Source of the DNA: Hsuehochloa calcarea
Taxonomy: Eukaryota; Streptophyta; Magnoliopsida; Poales; Poaceae
Direction: 5' to 3'
Assembly: GCA_036346395.1 (NCBI GenBank)
Contig: CM070609.1
Span: 24,053,223-24,117,222, forward strand
Length of the DNA stretch: 64,000 nt
This document shows, one piece after another, positions 48,012 through 59,450 of this stretch. The stretch's first letter is position 1. Each line of letters opens with the position of its first letter. The notes beneath the pieces are model-generated. The model was not told the DNA's origin, searched no databases, and was given only the letters and a program-made list of their open reading frames with translations. The translations under genes and the position numbers were made by a program.

Positions 48012-48028
48012 CCCCACGAACGACGCCA
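48012..48028 (-). other. Primer binding site of the Tat-type element
   Basis: TGGCGTCGTTCGTGGGG on the minus strand, one base after the 5' LTR end. It resembles the TGGCGCCGT...GGGG sites of Tat elements. Confidence 0.7.
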
Positions 48029-48029
48029 T

Positions 48030-48734
48030 TGTCGATGATCAAATCACCGAACTTACAAATATATAAAAAAATAGAAGAAAAATGGCACGTATCTCCTGGA
48101 AAGGAATGAGGCTACTCTTTATTTATATGAACTGGCTCTTACAAGGAGTGTTTGTAATCTAGATCAAAGCTAATCCTAGTAACACTGGAGCGCAATGCTT
48201 GCTATGACTTTGCAATCTAATCGACTGGTTGTCTTCTGAGAGTGATTCCCAATCGATCATATCTTCCTTCTCCTCCGTTCCACCTCCCGCGATCCTCCTT
48301 AAGTAGTTGATGAAGCGTTGGCAGTTATCCCTTGGAGAGACGCCTGTTAGGAAGTGACGTGTCTGGTCGGAGAGAGGCGTCAGTTAACAATGTATCAACT
48401 GCCGTACGGTTATATGCTACTGAGTAATTTAACCGTATTCCAGTGTCTTAGAATTATGTAACGTCGCGTGGTATGGAACATACAACACATGTTCCATTCA
48501 TCACACGATAATGATATATCTGGAAACTGATCCAGATGACACTAGTTCATAGCCTTACGAGCAGTCAACTAGTCGGGGACTAGGTACGAGACCTTGTCCG
48601 ACCAGAGTATTTATTGTGTAACCTCTGAAAACCCTTACGACCAGTGAGGTCGTTAGCCTTAGGGGTTACGACCACGAAGACATATGATCTTTTCTTATGT
48701 ATTAAATAATACATAGAGATTTCAATCCTCGTCA
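48030..48734 (-). repeat. 5' LTR of the Tat-type element
   Basis: Runs from TGTCGATGATCAAATCACCG to CCTCGTCA, with an inverted TATA-like zone near 48700 (AATAATACATA). Pairs with 36967-37670. Confidence 0.9.
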
Positions 48735-49228
48735 GTTCCTCAATGTGATTGTCATTAATTACCACAACATACCATTATCACAACATACCAGTAATTTATG
48801 ATAACCACCACAATTGATGATAACCACCACAATTGCAAATAATTAAATATGAAGCAATATGAGTATAGATGAACTACACAAGTTTTATATATACTCAAAG
48901 ATATGTTTCAAAGTAGAGATCCTCAGTATATCTGGATAAAAGAATTCGATCAATACTAATGAAACCACAAAACATATAGTGAACTCCCCCTACACGAATA
49001 TGTAATAAAAACATATACACATATTCAAGTTAAACTTTCAGCGGAGTTCAACCTATATTTTGGATCCGAGGAATGCAACAAGATATAAAAATATGATGTC
49101 GAATGCATACTTCCATTATTTTCACCTTTTCATCAAATGAGACTAAATAATATCATAGTTAACAAATGAGTTAGTCTCACATTTAGAGTTACCATTAATC
49201 ACCAAAATACTCCATTAACTCATAATGG
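48735..49228. other. AT-rich DNA, short tandem phrases
   Basis: CACAACATACCA occurs twice near 48760-48790. GATAACCACCACAATTG is repeated near 48799-48835. No gene recognised. Confidence 0.45.
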
Positions 49229-50374
49229 TGGGTCTAGATTCTTCACTCATTCCTCCTCCTCCGCCCCCACGCACGCAAATTCAATGCGAGCACGCTTGCC
49301 AATTGCGGCAGCCCACCCTCGGTGATGTGATGCGATCCCGGACGTCCGAGCCGATGCGGGAGGGCGTGCGAGGGAGGCGTGAGCGGGTGGGAGGGCGGCT
49401 GGGGTCGGCCGCGGCAGTGCAGGGCGCAAGAGCCGCGAGCGGCGCTAGGGTCGGGGTGGGGAACGAACCCAATGGGGATGAACTCCGGGATTTTATACTA
49501 GGTACGGAGTGGTAATAAACATGCAACTTTAGGGGTATTTTCGGAAGGGAAACGGGAAAGCTACAGGAAACTCCTTGCGGCCGGCTTCTGGCTTTCCACA
49601 CATTTTATTCAGCTTTTGGCTTCGAGGGAAAGTGAGAAGAAAAGCCAGCTGTTTAGAACGGTTTTTTACTTTTTCAAACGAAAAGCCAAAACCGTTTCAA
49701 ATAGTCCCAACATATCCTCCTGTCCGGTATCTGCACTGGGTCACCTAGTTCATTTGTCGAGATCCAAGCTTGGACTGATTAAAGAAAAAAAAACGTCGAG
49801 AAAGGCCATGTTTATTTCGTGTTTTCTTTCTGCCAAAGCATCATTACTTTGTCGGAAAGAATTTACTGCTGAAATGTCAGACTGACAGAGATCTTAAAAT
49901 TGCTCGTAAGACATTGGCATTTTTTCCCTTGGAAATTGTCTCCAAGACTCAACAGCAACATTGCATCAAGCAGTTACACAAGGGATAAAAAAGGTACATA
50001 TATCTTACTCAATATTGCTCACTGCAGTCGTCTCCAAAAATGTTCAGCAGAAACATATAATTCCACCAACAGAATCACAGAAGTAGTGATTTGCACATAT
50101 CATCTCTAAATCACAGGAGTCATCATATATAGAACTTATCCCGAGCGACATTCTCGTGAAAATTTCATCTGGAAATTTCAGAAGTGAAATGTAAGAAACA
50201 TAACTGTACATGGCTAGTTAGCAACTCAAGTAAAGTTACATATGACCTCACATAAAACTAGCTATTTTATCTGATCGCTAACAAAAATGTGCCGCTATCA
50301 GGAATGCTAAGTATTGACACAGAGAAGAGCCAAATATAAATTATATCATTCAGCTCACAGGGTTCTGCACCATC
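49229..50374. other. No gene recognised; 3' flank of the TIR/NB-ARC gene
   Basis: A GC-rich patch (49230-49480) has only low-complexity open frames on both strands. From about 50100 the DNA is AT-rich and should hold the 3' UTR of the minus-strand gene that ends at 50375. Confidence 0.45.
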
Positions 50375-53352
50375 TCAGATTTTACTCCTGTATCTAACCA
50401 GCTTTGCCAATGTCTCCTGAGCAGCCAGTGTCTGGGCATGGTCATGGCCAAGAATGACCGTCCGAATGCTGATGCAGGTTCTGCAGAGCTCCTCACCACT
50501 GTCAAATAACCCGCCTCGCTGCAGAAGCTTCGCCCTTGTCTCAAGCAGCGTTGCCTTGAGTAGTGTCACCTCATGCCAGACGAATTCCTCCACATGGTTG
50601 TTTGTTTGCAGTTTCTTCTTCCAGCACAGTGATCCATGCTTCAAGTCTTGTATCCGTGATGCGAGTGACTTCTCTGCATCCTCGAGGATGTTGGTGCACA
50701 CCTTGAGCAATTCCAATGCCGAACTACACCGGGAGAATGTCGTGAACGCTTGGATTGCCAGGGGCAGCGCCATTTTCTTGATGAAGTGCACCATGTCGGC
50801 CACCTTAAGCTGAACAACAGGTGGCTCAGACTTGAAGCCAAACACGAGGAATGCGCTAGCCCACATATGGTCCGAGTACACAGACATATTGCCAGTCCTT
50901 ATCACACCAGATACCGCTGCGGTTGCTGGTGCCAAACTACCACTGATCTTGCCGAACAGCTGCATGATTGGGTGAAATTGGATCCAACAACCTGGATACT
51001 GAGTTGTTTTTCGCGCCAAACCAAGCTTTACTAGTAAGAGTGCTGACTCCACCTCAGCCTTCCTTGCCTGCGGAGGTAGAAAGCAGTGTGTGCCGCACAA
51101 AAATGATGTCTTGAGGGATTCACTCCACACCTGAATGCTATTGCCTTTTGTTGGCAACTTGCTGGCCATGGCAGCTAGTAGTGCTGATGACATGGGAGCT
51201 GGAGCTAACCAAGAACCAACTGTGATCATCCTCATGGCAAGTCTACCTCCTTTCACCGGTCCATCAATGCAAAGCAGAAGAGTAATACCTTAATTAGGAA
51301 ATAATTGCTATGCCCTAAGCCGTCATCATTGGCACCGAGTTCAAGCATGTTGTCATTCAACAATATCCTCTCAACAGCCTCAAACAGCACAGAAGGAGTG
51401 ATCATCAACTCAGACAGCAGAGAACCAACAGCCCACAAGCCAAAGCTCAGTCGGCCCAACCGCTCATCAAATTTTCTAAGAACATCTATTTCCTCAGGAG
51501 GGTAGTCCGTCCTTTTCCCCCTTATCAGGATCATAGCATCGAGGAATGAGAGCTGCGGCAACTGCATTGGTTCAAGGCTCATCACACGTGGTAGCCGAGT
51601 TGTCACAATGACATGGCTCGCTCCAGTGTTCCAAGGTATGAAGTCTTGCAGGTCCTTCCCTCCCCACCAATCCCTCTCGCTCTCAAGGTTGTCAATGATA
51701 AGCAAGTAGGGCACATCCCTGAAAAGCTCTCGCTTCACCCTTTGGAATGCATCAAACTCTTGCTCCTCAAAGTTCCTAATCCTGCCCCGCTCCTTCTCAG
51801 CCTCAGCGCTGATATCCAATCCCAAACACATTGACAAATTCAGTATATTCTGCCTTAAGTACCTGGCCTCACCTCCAATCCACAGCACCATCTTGTACCT
51901 CTGTGAGTACTGGTATGCAAACTCCAATGCAAGCTCGGTCTTGCCAATGCCGGAAATGCCATTGATGTAGATCACACTGGCACTGCCATGATCCTTGCTG
52001 CTGCACATGAATCTTGACTTCCTGTGCTTTGATCTCTGCATCTGAAGGCCTCTTCCTTTCCCTAATGGTAGCTCGATCATTGGATCAACCAATGCCTCCG
52101 GTGTTGGCTGCTTGCACTTGCGTAACTCCAAGCTGATGAACCGGCCATTAGATGTCCTGACTGTGTCACTCTCCTCATCAACAAATCCATCTGACACACC
52201 ACTGGACTCATAGCTAGGCATGGCACCCGGTGGGCACTCCACATCTTCAACATTCCCCGCGCACCCAAAGAACATGCCCTCGATCCCAGTGAGCTCCTTC
52301 TCCCTTCCAACAAAATGCTTGTTGCGTGGAAATGGCAAACCCTCAATCCCCTCACTCTCCTTTTGGCCAATAGTCCCTCGACCAAGCTTCGATTGCAGCA
52401 CATTGACTGTCCTTGACACACAGCTCCTCCAATTGCTCTCATCTGTCTCAAGCTTGAACTCATGCCAGCGCATTAGCCCCTCAAATGCTTCCATCCCCTC
52501 CTTACCTTCCAATTTGCCATCAAACAGCCCGGCAATGTCCGACACTCCGGTGTCGAACAAGATAGGCACCAAGTTCCTCTTCTGAGCAAAGAACCGGATC
52601 TCCTCGAGGCTGAACGGATTGAGGAAGCTAGACATGGTGACAACCACGACGCCGAAGGTCACTGAACAAATAACCCGGTCTGCAATCTCGTGGCTCTGCG
52701 CGTCGGAGTTCCTGGCCCGGTCGGCCATGAAAGAAGCAATGCCCTGTAGCTCGAGCTCCGACTTGAGCCACTTGCAGAACCTACTGAGGGCAATGCCTTG
52801 GCCATGGAAACCAATGTACACATCGCAACTCCGGAGCTTGGTGTTGGACATCGGCGACGCCACGACGCCCCGGGTGAACGAGACGCGCGGCACGGGGAAG
52901 GAGAACGACGTGCGCGCTGGCGCGCCCCCGCCGGAAGCCTTGGGTGGGTCGATGCTGCGAGAATCGTAGAGCTCCGACGGCGGGGTGCGGGAGGTGCTCG
53001 GCTCGTCGGTGTCCTCCGAGTGGAGCCCATCCGTGCAGGACGCGGGCGAAGGCACAGCGGCGGCGGCGGCGTTGGAAGCCTTGGTTTTTTTATGCCGCTG
53101 CTGCTGCGGCGGCGGCGGCTCGGCGACTCGAGGTGAGATGTAGGGAGACTGCAGCGCCGAGACGAACGCGGAAGACGGCGGCGACGGCGAGTTGAGGTAG
53201 GGCGAGATGGAGATGACCTGTGAGATGGGGTTCGACCAGTCAGAGTTGCCGCTGCATCCGGCATTAGTCGTCTTGATGGTGAGGGACTTTGTGGCAATGG
53301 GGATGTCTTTGGGCACATCAAGAAAGCTTGGAACTTTTTCTTCTCCTTCCAT
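50375..53352 (-). CDS. TIR/NB-ARC/TPR-type immune receptor-like protein (one frameshift)
   Basis: Start ATG at 53352 (MEGEEKVPSFLDVPKD). The frame runs to a TGA at 51253-51255 and continues one base over to the stop at 50375. One missing base near 51256 would give 992 residues. The N-terminal 175 residues are Ser/Pro-rich. A TIR domain follows (about 176-320: CDVYIGFHGQGIALSRF, then SSFLNPFSLEEIRFF, with a Glu in the place of the catalytic Glu of plant TIR NADases). The NB-ARC-like ATPase has P-loop GISGIGKTELALEF (about 465), LLIIDNLE (about 550) and HVIVTTRLPRV (about 580). The C-terminal part (MRMITVGSWLAPAP onward) is helical and TPR-like (HAQTLAAQETLAKL). This is the conserved TNP-type architecture, kept in monocots, which lack classical TIR-NLRs. 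It probably acts in the cytosol. Expression signals are not obvious. Confidence 0.85.
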
Positions 53353-54300
53353 GGTTAATAAGTAGGAAATTTTCGTGAAAACAAGAACTTCATAATTTGG
53401 TCCTCCTTTTCCTGCCACAAATGCATGAAAACGATTTTTTAAAACTGAAATCGGGATAAGAATGAAATTGCACCGAATTCAGAAGTCAGAATATGCAGTC
53501 TAAAAAGTTACAAGAACTTGCAACCCAACCAAAAGATAGATATGCAGGAAGTTGCAACAGTACTAATCTGTTCATAAAAATTGCCAAAAGAAAAGGGAAC
53601 TAGCAAGAACCAATTGTTCATTCAACAAATTGCCTAGACACAGATTGCAGGGACTAACCAGTAGTAGCCTACAAGCCTTCGAGAATCCAATGCCATTAGC
53701 AATGTGATTGCTGACCAGCTGAAGCTTCAGGAATCAACACCGACAGGAAAGCTCGGATTTGGACTAGAAAATGGTCAACCTTGGCAATTCAAAACATAGA
53801 ATGGTACTCTTCTTATGATGTTCCAAGGAGGAAAGGAAAGGGGGTGGAGCCCCTATATGCCAAGCAGGTAGGTTACACTTTGAACTATCCTGAGTCTTGT
53901 GAATGGGGAACTGGAGTCTGGACTCTGGAGATGATAATAAAGGAACAAACTGGGTTGGCACATGACATCAAAAGGCGCGAAAGAAAGGAGCAGTTGCTAG
54001 AAGCCCAGAAACGCCAAGACCAAGGCCATTTCCAATCGGAAGGAAAAGGCAGTGTGACCAAGACCAATTGCAGCAACACCAATGCTTGGAAAGATCGGAG
54101 GAACTGGAGAGGCATGGGTGTCAAATCAAATGCAGCTTGGTCATGGAAAGCAGCAAGCAGGGAGCACGGCTAAGTCCAGGTAGAGGCAAGGCAGCCTGTC
54201 GTTGTGGTACTCTGTACAAGCAGGGATGATTGAATGTCTTATCTTTGTGGGACTCAATCAAAAGAATTGTACCCAGTACATGTATGTTTCATTGATTCTC
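53353..54300. other. Upstream region of the TIR/NB-ARC gene
   Basis: The minus-strand leader lies here. Open frames on both strands at 53764-54173 are free of known domains and are probably leader, leader intron or promoter. Confidence 0.4.
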
Positions 54301-54329
54301 ACTTAGATGAGCGTCCTGCAACGAAAAAC

Positions 54330-54705
54330 CGGGTCGGACCAGCGAGTTGATAAAAAAAACCCAGGACTGGCGTCGCATACGAGCCACTCAGAACCGTGAA
54401 AATCCGATGATTTTGCTTTGAACCGGCACTAAAACAGAGACTGGTTGGACTGACACTGACTAGCACTCGAAAAATATTTTATGGTCGAGGGAGTCGAACT
54501 ACAAACCTCAAGTCATGCTCGTGAGGAGTACCAGCGCCCTATAAAACCAACTGGGAAAGTCTAGTTAATCTATTCTTCTTTATCAAACTAGCAATAAATA
54601 TTATTTTATAATTATTTTTGAACCGACGGTTGGACTGGTAAACTGACGGTCCGACCCTCGAAACGGTGGACCGAGACACTCACTGGATCGGTCTGACTTT
54701 TTTTT
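54330..54705. mobile_element. Possible inverted-repeat element with tRNA-like core
   Basis: The left end AACCGGGTCGGACCAGCGAG partly matches the inverse of the right end (GTCAGACCGATCCAGTGAG). Inside, the minus strand reads CAGTTGG...GTTCGACTCC (54495-54560), tRNA A- and B-box-like. Boundaries and class are uncertain. Confidence 0.25.
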
Positions 54706-55059
54706 TTTACTATGCCTGCAAGGAGACTGGCCGTATCATGGTCGAATGGACCATAGATTAATGACTTCTGACTGAGCCAGGCATTGTTAACTTACTACTA
54801 CTATTGTAGTAAACTACTATTACAGCTGCTTTGGGTGGTGCTCCGTTATTTACTGTCCCCGAAGCATGGCAATTAACACCTTTGATTAACATCAAAGCTT
54901 TGGTAAACCACCAAAGGGGCGTTGCTTTGAGAGATGATAGGGATCTACTCATGACGGCCAGGTGAAACGACAGTTACGGCACTGCTGCCTATTACATAAT
55001 CAAGTCCTCCTCCTGATCTCCCTCTTTACTCCTCCTCCTAGTGCTCTGAGATGGTGCTG

Positions 55060-55500
55060 CACTGAGAGATGATGATGAACTGAGATCTGGTGGTATGTAG
55101 GAAGGATGTGAATTTGTGTAGTGCACACAGAGGTTACCTCTTGATGGGATTTGGGTTGGGAGAAAGGGATGGCAGTGCTGGCCTCGTGCTGGTGCTCTCC
55201 TCTTCTTCCTGGCTCCTTGGCTCCCTTCCTCCTATTGCTCCCTGGCTATTGCTGCTAGCCTTGCCTTCGGCTGAGAAGAAGTAGTAGGAGGGGAATGGCA
55301 GTGGGATGTTTGCCTTGTGGTGGCTTGGTTGGAAGTAAATGGGGTTTGTGGTGTTGGCTTTGTGCTGGCTTTGAAGGAGGAATGCACTTCGGCTGGGTTT
55401 TGGCTAGGGGATGCATTGACTGGGGATGTATTTGGCTGCCTTATCCAATGCATGCACGACTACTGGCTTATCTCCTGACTGTGTGTTCTCCAATTACCAG
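55060..55500 (+). repeat. Diverged repeat, copy A (partner at 59020-59450)
   Basis: Shared phrases in the same order are GTTACCT-TTGATGG, GGTTGGG-GAGAA-GGGATGGC and GTGCTCTCCT. Overall similarity is only moderate. No gene is supported in either copy. Confidence 0.4.
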
Positions 55501-56509
55501 GGCCCTATTCCTTTTTTACCATGATCCTATCCTGGATTGCCCTGTTCATGGTATTTTTCGGCTGCTCTTATCTCCAAGCTGTGCCATGTCTTTTACCATG
55601 CTCCTATTCATCTTCATTTTTACCATGCTCCTATTGCTGCACTCTGTGAAGTGAAGAGCTTACATAGGGAGGTGCATTCGGCTGGGTTGGCTGGTGGCTG
55701 GTTAACGACTACTATGCCCTTGTGCTCATCTGAATGGCTCGCTCTCTCAAGATATTTTTGGGTATGGGCATTTTGGTCCATTAGCTGGCAATACACTATG
55801 AGATGGGTTTTCTGCAGTCGAGATGAATCGGTATAAGTAGGTGTTGGATTCTATAATGCCGAGTGATGAAACCTACGGAAATAAGACGGCGCCGATTACT
55901 TGTGCTAGTCTGGGTATCGTGGGTATCCAGGTACCGACTAGTCTGGGTTAGCCTAGGTGACTTGAAACTCAATATACCGGCTAACCTAGGTTAGTGTGGG
56001 TAGTCTCGATACTCAGGGTGCCAGCTAATCTAAGTCGGTCTGGAAGCCGCGATGATTCCTATGGTACTCTGACGGCAATCCACTTTAATACAACTCTATC
56101 TTATTGTTTTTGAACTACTAATGGTCTTGTTGTTGGTTGGCGAACGATGGAGCTGGAAATGGTGTTTCAGATTGGGTCAAGGAAGACGGTTTGGTTGGAC
56201 GACGATGGACAAACAAGAATTCAAGGAAGGCTTCGGCGGCATGCAATGCAATTTTTTTTTTGTAATGTACTCAAAGTTGTAAAACATGATCTGTTCTGAT
56301 GTAATTAATTCTTGTGTTAAAAAAATTTAAATTACTGCCAATAAGCGATTTATGTTATTTTAAACTAGTTTGATTGTCCAGGTTCTCACAAGAAGTATTC
56401 AGAAGACTTTGGTTCAATCTCAACTTGATCTCTGGAAGGTTGTGTGATTGAGGAGGCTGTTAAAGTAATTAACTAGTCTGATCTTATTATGTATTGTACA
56501 GATAGCGCA
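55501..56509. other. No gene recognised
   Basis: Contains a perfect 14-bp palindrome, CTAACCTAGGTTAG (near 55981), and several nearby GTCTGGGTTAG/CTAACC variants. Otherwise featureless. Confidence 0.4.
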
Positions 56510-57559
56510 TGTGACGCCCCGTGTCATTACCCCTAGGGTAATCACACTTAGGCATACGGATTACTATTCGTCTGCCCGGTAGAACACCGCTCCGACGAAT
56601 AGCAAGCCATTTTATCAGAGTTGCGCAGCAGAACAATAAAATAGAAACTGTACATCTTTATTACAGTAGTAGCCACATAAGACTAGGGTTCTTAATAAAG
56701 CTATTACATAACGCAAAAGGGAGCTTCCCCGCCACGGGAGTCTGCTCTGAACTACCGCCCTCCTACTCGTCCCACGAGTCAAAGATGGTTTCCATCTCGC
56801 TCAGGTCCTCGCCGCCGGCTCCTTCTCCTCCTGCTGCTGCATCGGTACCTGCAAGTCCTTCGTCCCACTCGGGATGGCTCCCGGCCGGACTAGGGTCTAA
56901 CAAAGGAGAATACTAACAAGGTTGAGTACAGAAGTACTCAGCAAGCATTAATAGCAAACAATGCACTGCATGACTGATCTCTGGTTCTTTATCACAAATT
57001 CTAAAATCATCTCATTCTGAAAATAAACATTAAAACATTAAGTTGCAATTTTAATTCTGAAAATACTACTAGTCACTCGGAAAGAAGAAAGACCCCCAGT
57101 GGTTCCCGTAGACTCCAATCCAGGAGACTGGCATGAATTCATGATTTGTATAGCACTGCGCAGGCTTGTACCACTTTACCCATAGCTATTCTGAGCTCTC
57201 TGGCTCGGGTCCATCGCATTTCCTTTGATGCGACTTCGAGTTCAGAATACAGATCGTTTTCCAGGTTACGTGATTAAGTCTCCACCCATTGTTTTCCGTC
57301 GGTGTCCTGAGCGCACCCAGTTCTCCACCGAGTTCCAACAATGTTGGTTGGGGCGGCTATCATCCGTGCCCAACACTCCACCTTGGGACGGCTATCCTCC
57401 GTGCCCAACATTCCCGTTGTGGAAAACATAATTACGTAAACAGGTAGCATTTTCTGCCCGCCGAAACGGGGAAATGGTTGGCACTGAATTTACAGCATCT
57501 GACCGAGTAAGAGTTTGTTAGTCCTTATATTATAATTGTAGGTAAAGGGTCCCACCTCT

Positions 57560-57596
57560 TACCATCATCATCATCATCATCATCATCATTATCATA
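57560..57596. repeat. CAT microsatellite
   Basis: About eight successive CAT triplets, with one variant (ATTATCAT) at the right end. Confidence 0.9.
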
Positions 57597-58079
57597 TCTT
57601 TTCTCTGCCAAGGCCCCCTTTACCCACATAGTAATTCTCAATTTCATCTCATCTCAGTTTTCGTATCTTTCTCATCATCTCAATTCAATTTGATTTTGAG
57701 AAATAGTTTTGATGCAGTACATATATGATAGAGCAATATACGGTTTACATTTAAAATATCTATATTGATGTTCAAGAGGATTGCTTGCCTTTAGAATTTT
57801 TGGAAAGGTCGACGATGACGAATCTCTGATCAGCTTCTCCTGTCGACACTGGTTTGCCCTCTGTAGCAAAGCAGTAGCACGAATAATATATAAATAAATA
57901 CTTAGTTGGGTTTGAGTGATAATAGACGCATAAAATGCTAAGACAACTCCTATGTTAGCGATTTTAATTTAATAAAACTTTTGGAACCGACCCAGTTAGC
58001 ACTTTCCCGCTAAAAATCGCTCTAGGGCTAAACTCGATCTACTGCCGACACCGCCAAACTCACATTCTATACTCAAAAA

Positions 58080-58395
58080 TCAAACAACTAATTCTAACCC
58101 TAATCCATAATCACCTATTCATCTAATCCTTCTAATCACTTAACTAATAACCCTAATCACTAATCTAATCAACCGGCTAATTTACTCGACTAATCCTAAC
58201 AAAATCAACTAAACCTCTAATCTAATCACCTTCCTTAATCTACCCTTCCTAACCCTAAACACCTCCTAATCACTAACTAATCTAACCCTAACCCTTAACC
58301 CTAAATTAACCCCTTACCCTAACTCATCTACTCGGCTAATCCCCCTCCCCCTAATCTAACCCCTTCCCTAATCTAACCCTAAACTACTACACCGC
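58080..58395. repeat. Degenerate telomere-like tract (CTAACC/CTAATC)
   Basis: ACCCTAA, the plant telobox core, recurs many times (for example TAACCCTAATC, TAACCCTAAAC, TTAACCCTAAATTAACC) mixed with CTAATC. The units are irregular, so it is not a simple telomere array. Confidence 0.6.
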
Positions 58396-59019
58396 CGCCT
58401 AATCCGCCCCCTTCACCCTCTGCCGACACACCCGCACGCCGCCTCTCTCTAACCCTACTCCCTCTCGACGCCGACGCCCCTCACTCCCTCTCTCTCTCTC
58501 GGCCGACTCCTTCCACCGCCGCCCCTAACCCTCGCTCTCCCTCTCACTCTCTCGAGATCCTCCGCCGCCATCGCCTCCGCTCGCTGGCTCAGCCTCTCGG
58601 CTCGGCGCCATCTCCTCGACTACGGCTTGGCCTCCTCTTCGCCAGCGCGCGCCAAGGCCAAGCGCAAGGCCTGCCATGCCGCCTCGCCTCGGCCGGTCCA
58701 CTCCGCCTCCACGGCCCGGCTCGGCGTCTCCTCGCTCCGACCTAACTCGGCTCACTCGGTCGCCTCTACTCCACTCACTGGTGCCTGGTGGCTCGGCCCG
58801 ACCGCCCCTACGCGGCCCGACCTCGCGTGCTCTCTCTACTCGCTTCCTCCGCCCGCCACAGCCCGGCTCGGCTCGGCCTCCGACGCCACCGCCGCCATGG
58901 CTCCTGTAAGGTCCGGCCGGCCTCTGAAACCCTAGGTAACCCAACTCCTTAACCCTTCTCTACTCCTACAGCTCACCGAGGTGCCTTTGGTAGCTACTAG
59001 ATTGCTCTCTTGAGATCCG

Positions 59020-59450
59020 TGATGTGTGGATGATGAGCAATGAAAACGATTTGTCTTTGGGTGTTACCTTTTGATGGATCTAGGTTGGGGAGAAGGGATG
59101 GCGATCTTGGCTTGGTGGGTGCTCTCCTTCTCTGCTCCCTCCTCGTTGCACAGGTTCTTCTTCTTTGGGTTGGGGTGGTCATTTCTTGGGGCTCCTCCTC
59201 TACCCAGTCGCTGCTTGCTCTTCTATTGGGAGATCAGAGTTGAACCTCCTTCTTGCCTCTGCTTTGTGGAATGGAATGAATGGAAATGTGGTTGTGTTCT
59301 TTGGCTTTGTGATGCTTTGCTTGCTTTGCTTTGTGGATCTGGAAAGGAGAATGGCTTCGGGAGGGGAATGTATTCTTGGGAGGATGCATTCTTGGGTGTG
59401 TTATCTTCAAGATGAATCTGCGATTTTCTGTTATGCATTTGGTGCTAAAC
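59020..59450 (+). repeat. Diverged repeat, copy B
   Basis: Partner of 55060-55500 in the same orientation. The downstream part (59450-59770) has only low-information open frames. Confidence 0.4.

Larger units (their letters stand above)
36967..48734 (-). mobile_element. Ty3-gypsy retrotransposon, Tat-type, with antisense gene
   Basis: An 11.8 kb element on the minus strand, bounded by two LTRs of about 704 bp that are closely similar along their full length with scattered substitutions. The order on the minus strand is 5' LTR, primer site, gag, protease, RT, RNase H, integrase, then about 4 kb holding a gene on the opposite strand, then 3' LTR. This extended, antisense-bearing layout and the gag type match the Tat lineage (RIRE2, Grande, Retand). 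Coding regions carry several stops, so it is not autonomous. No matching 5-bp target duplication was found next to the LTRs (GCATG left, GTTCC right), so one end may be rearranged. Confidence 0.85.
56510..58940 (-). repeat. Large repeat with a TGTGACGCCCC terminus and acidic-tail exon
   Basis: Left end TGTGACGCCCCGTGTCATTA, whose minus-strand end is GGGGCGTCACA. A minus-strand exon-like frame (56764-about 56898) reads DPSPAGSHPEWDEGLAG and ends DLSEMETIFDSWDE-stop after an acceptor-like TTTGTTAG. To the right are a telomere-like tract (58080-58390) and a GC-rich block (58400-58930) ending with a donor-like TTACAGGAG/ACCTAGGG region. The order parallels the repeat at 11375-14283, so both are probably non-autonomous retroelements of one family. 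The right edge is approximate. Confidence 0.45.

Noticed and set aside
52659..53321. Second minus-strand frame within the TIR/NB-ARC gene
   Set aside because: Shadow of the real frame; Ser/Arg/Pro low complexity.
53353..53418. Earlier start for the TIR/NB-ARC gene
   Set aside because: The upstream extension begins with GTG, not ATG; ATG at 53352 is the first proper start.
53781..54173. 130-codon plus-strand frame
   Set aside because: No recognisable domain; lies in the leader or promoter of the minus-strand gene.
58525..58944. GC-rich minus-strand frame
   Set aside because: Compositional, Gly/Arg-rich, inside a repeat.
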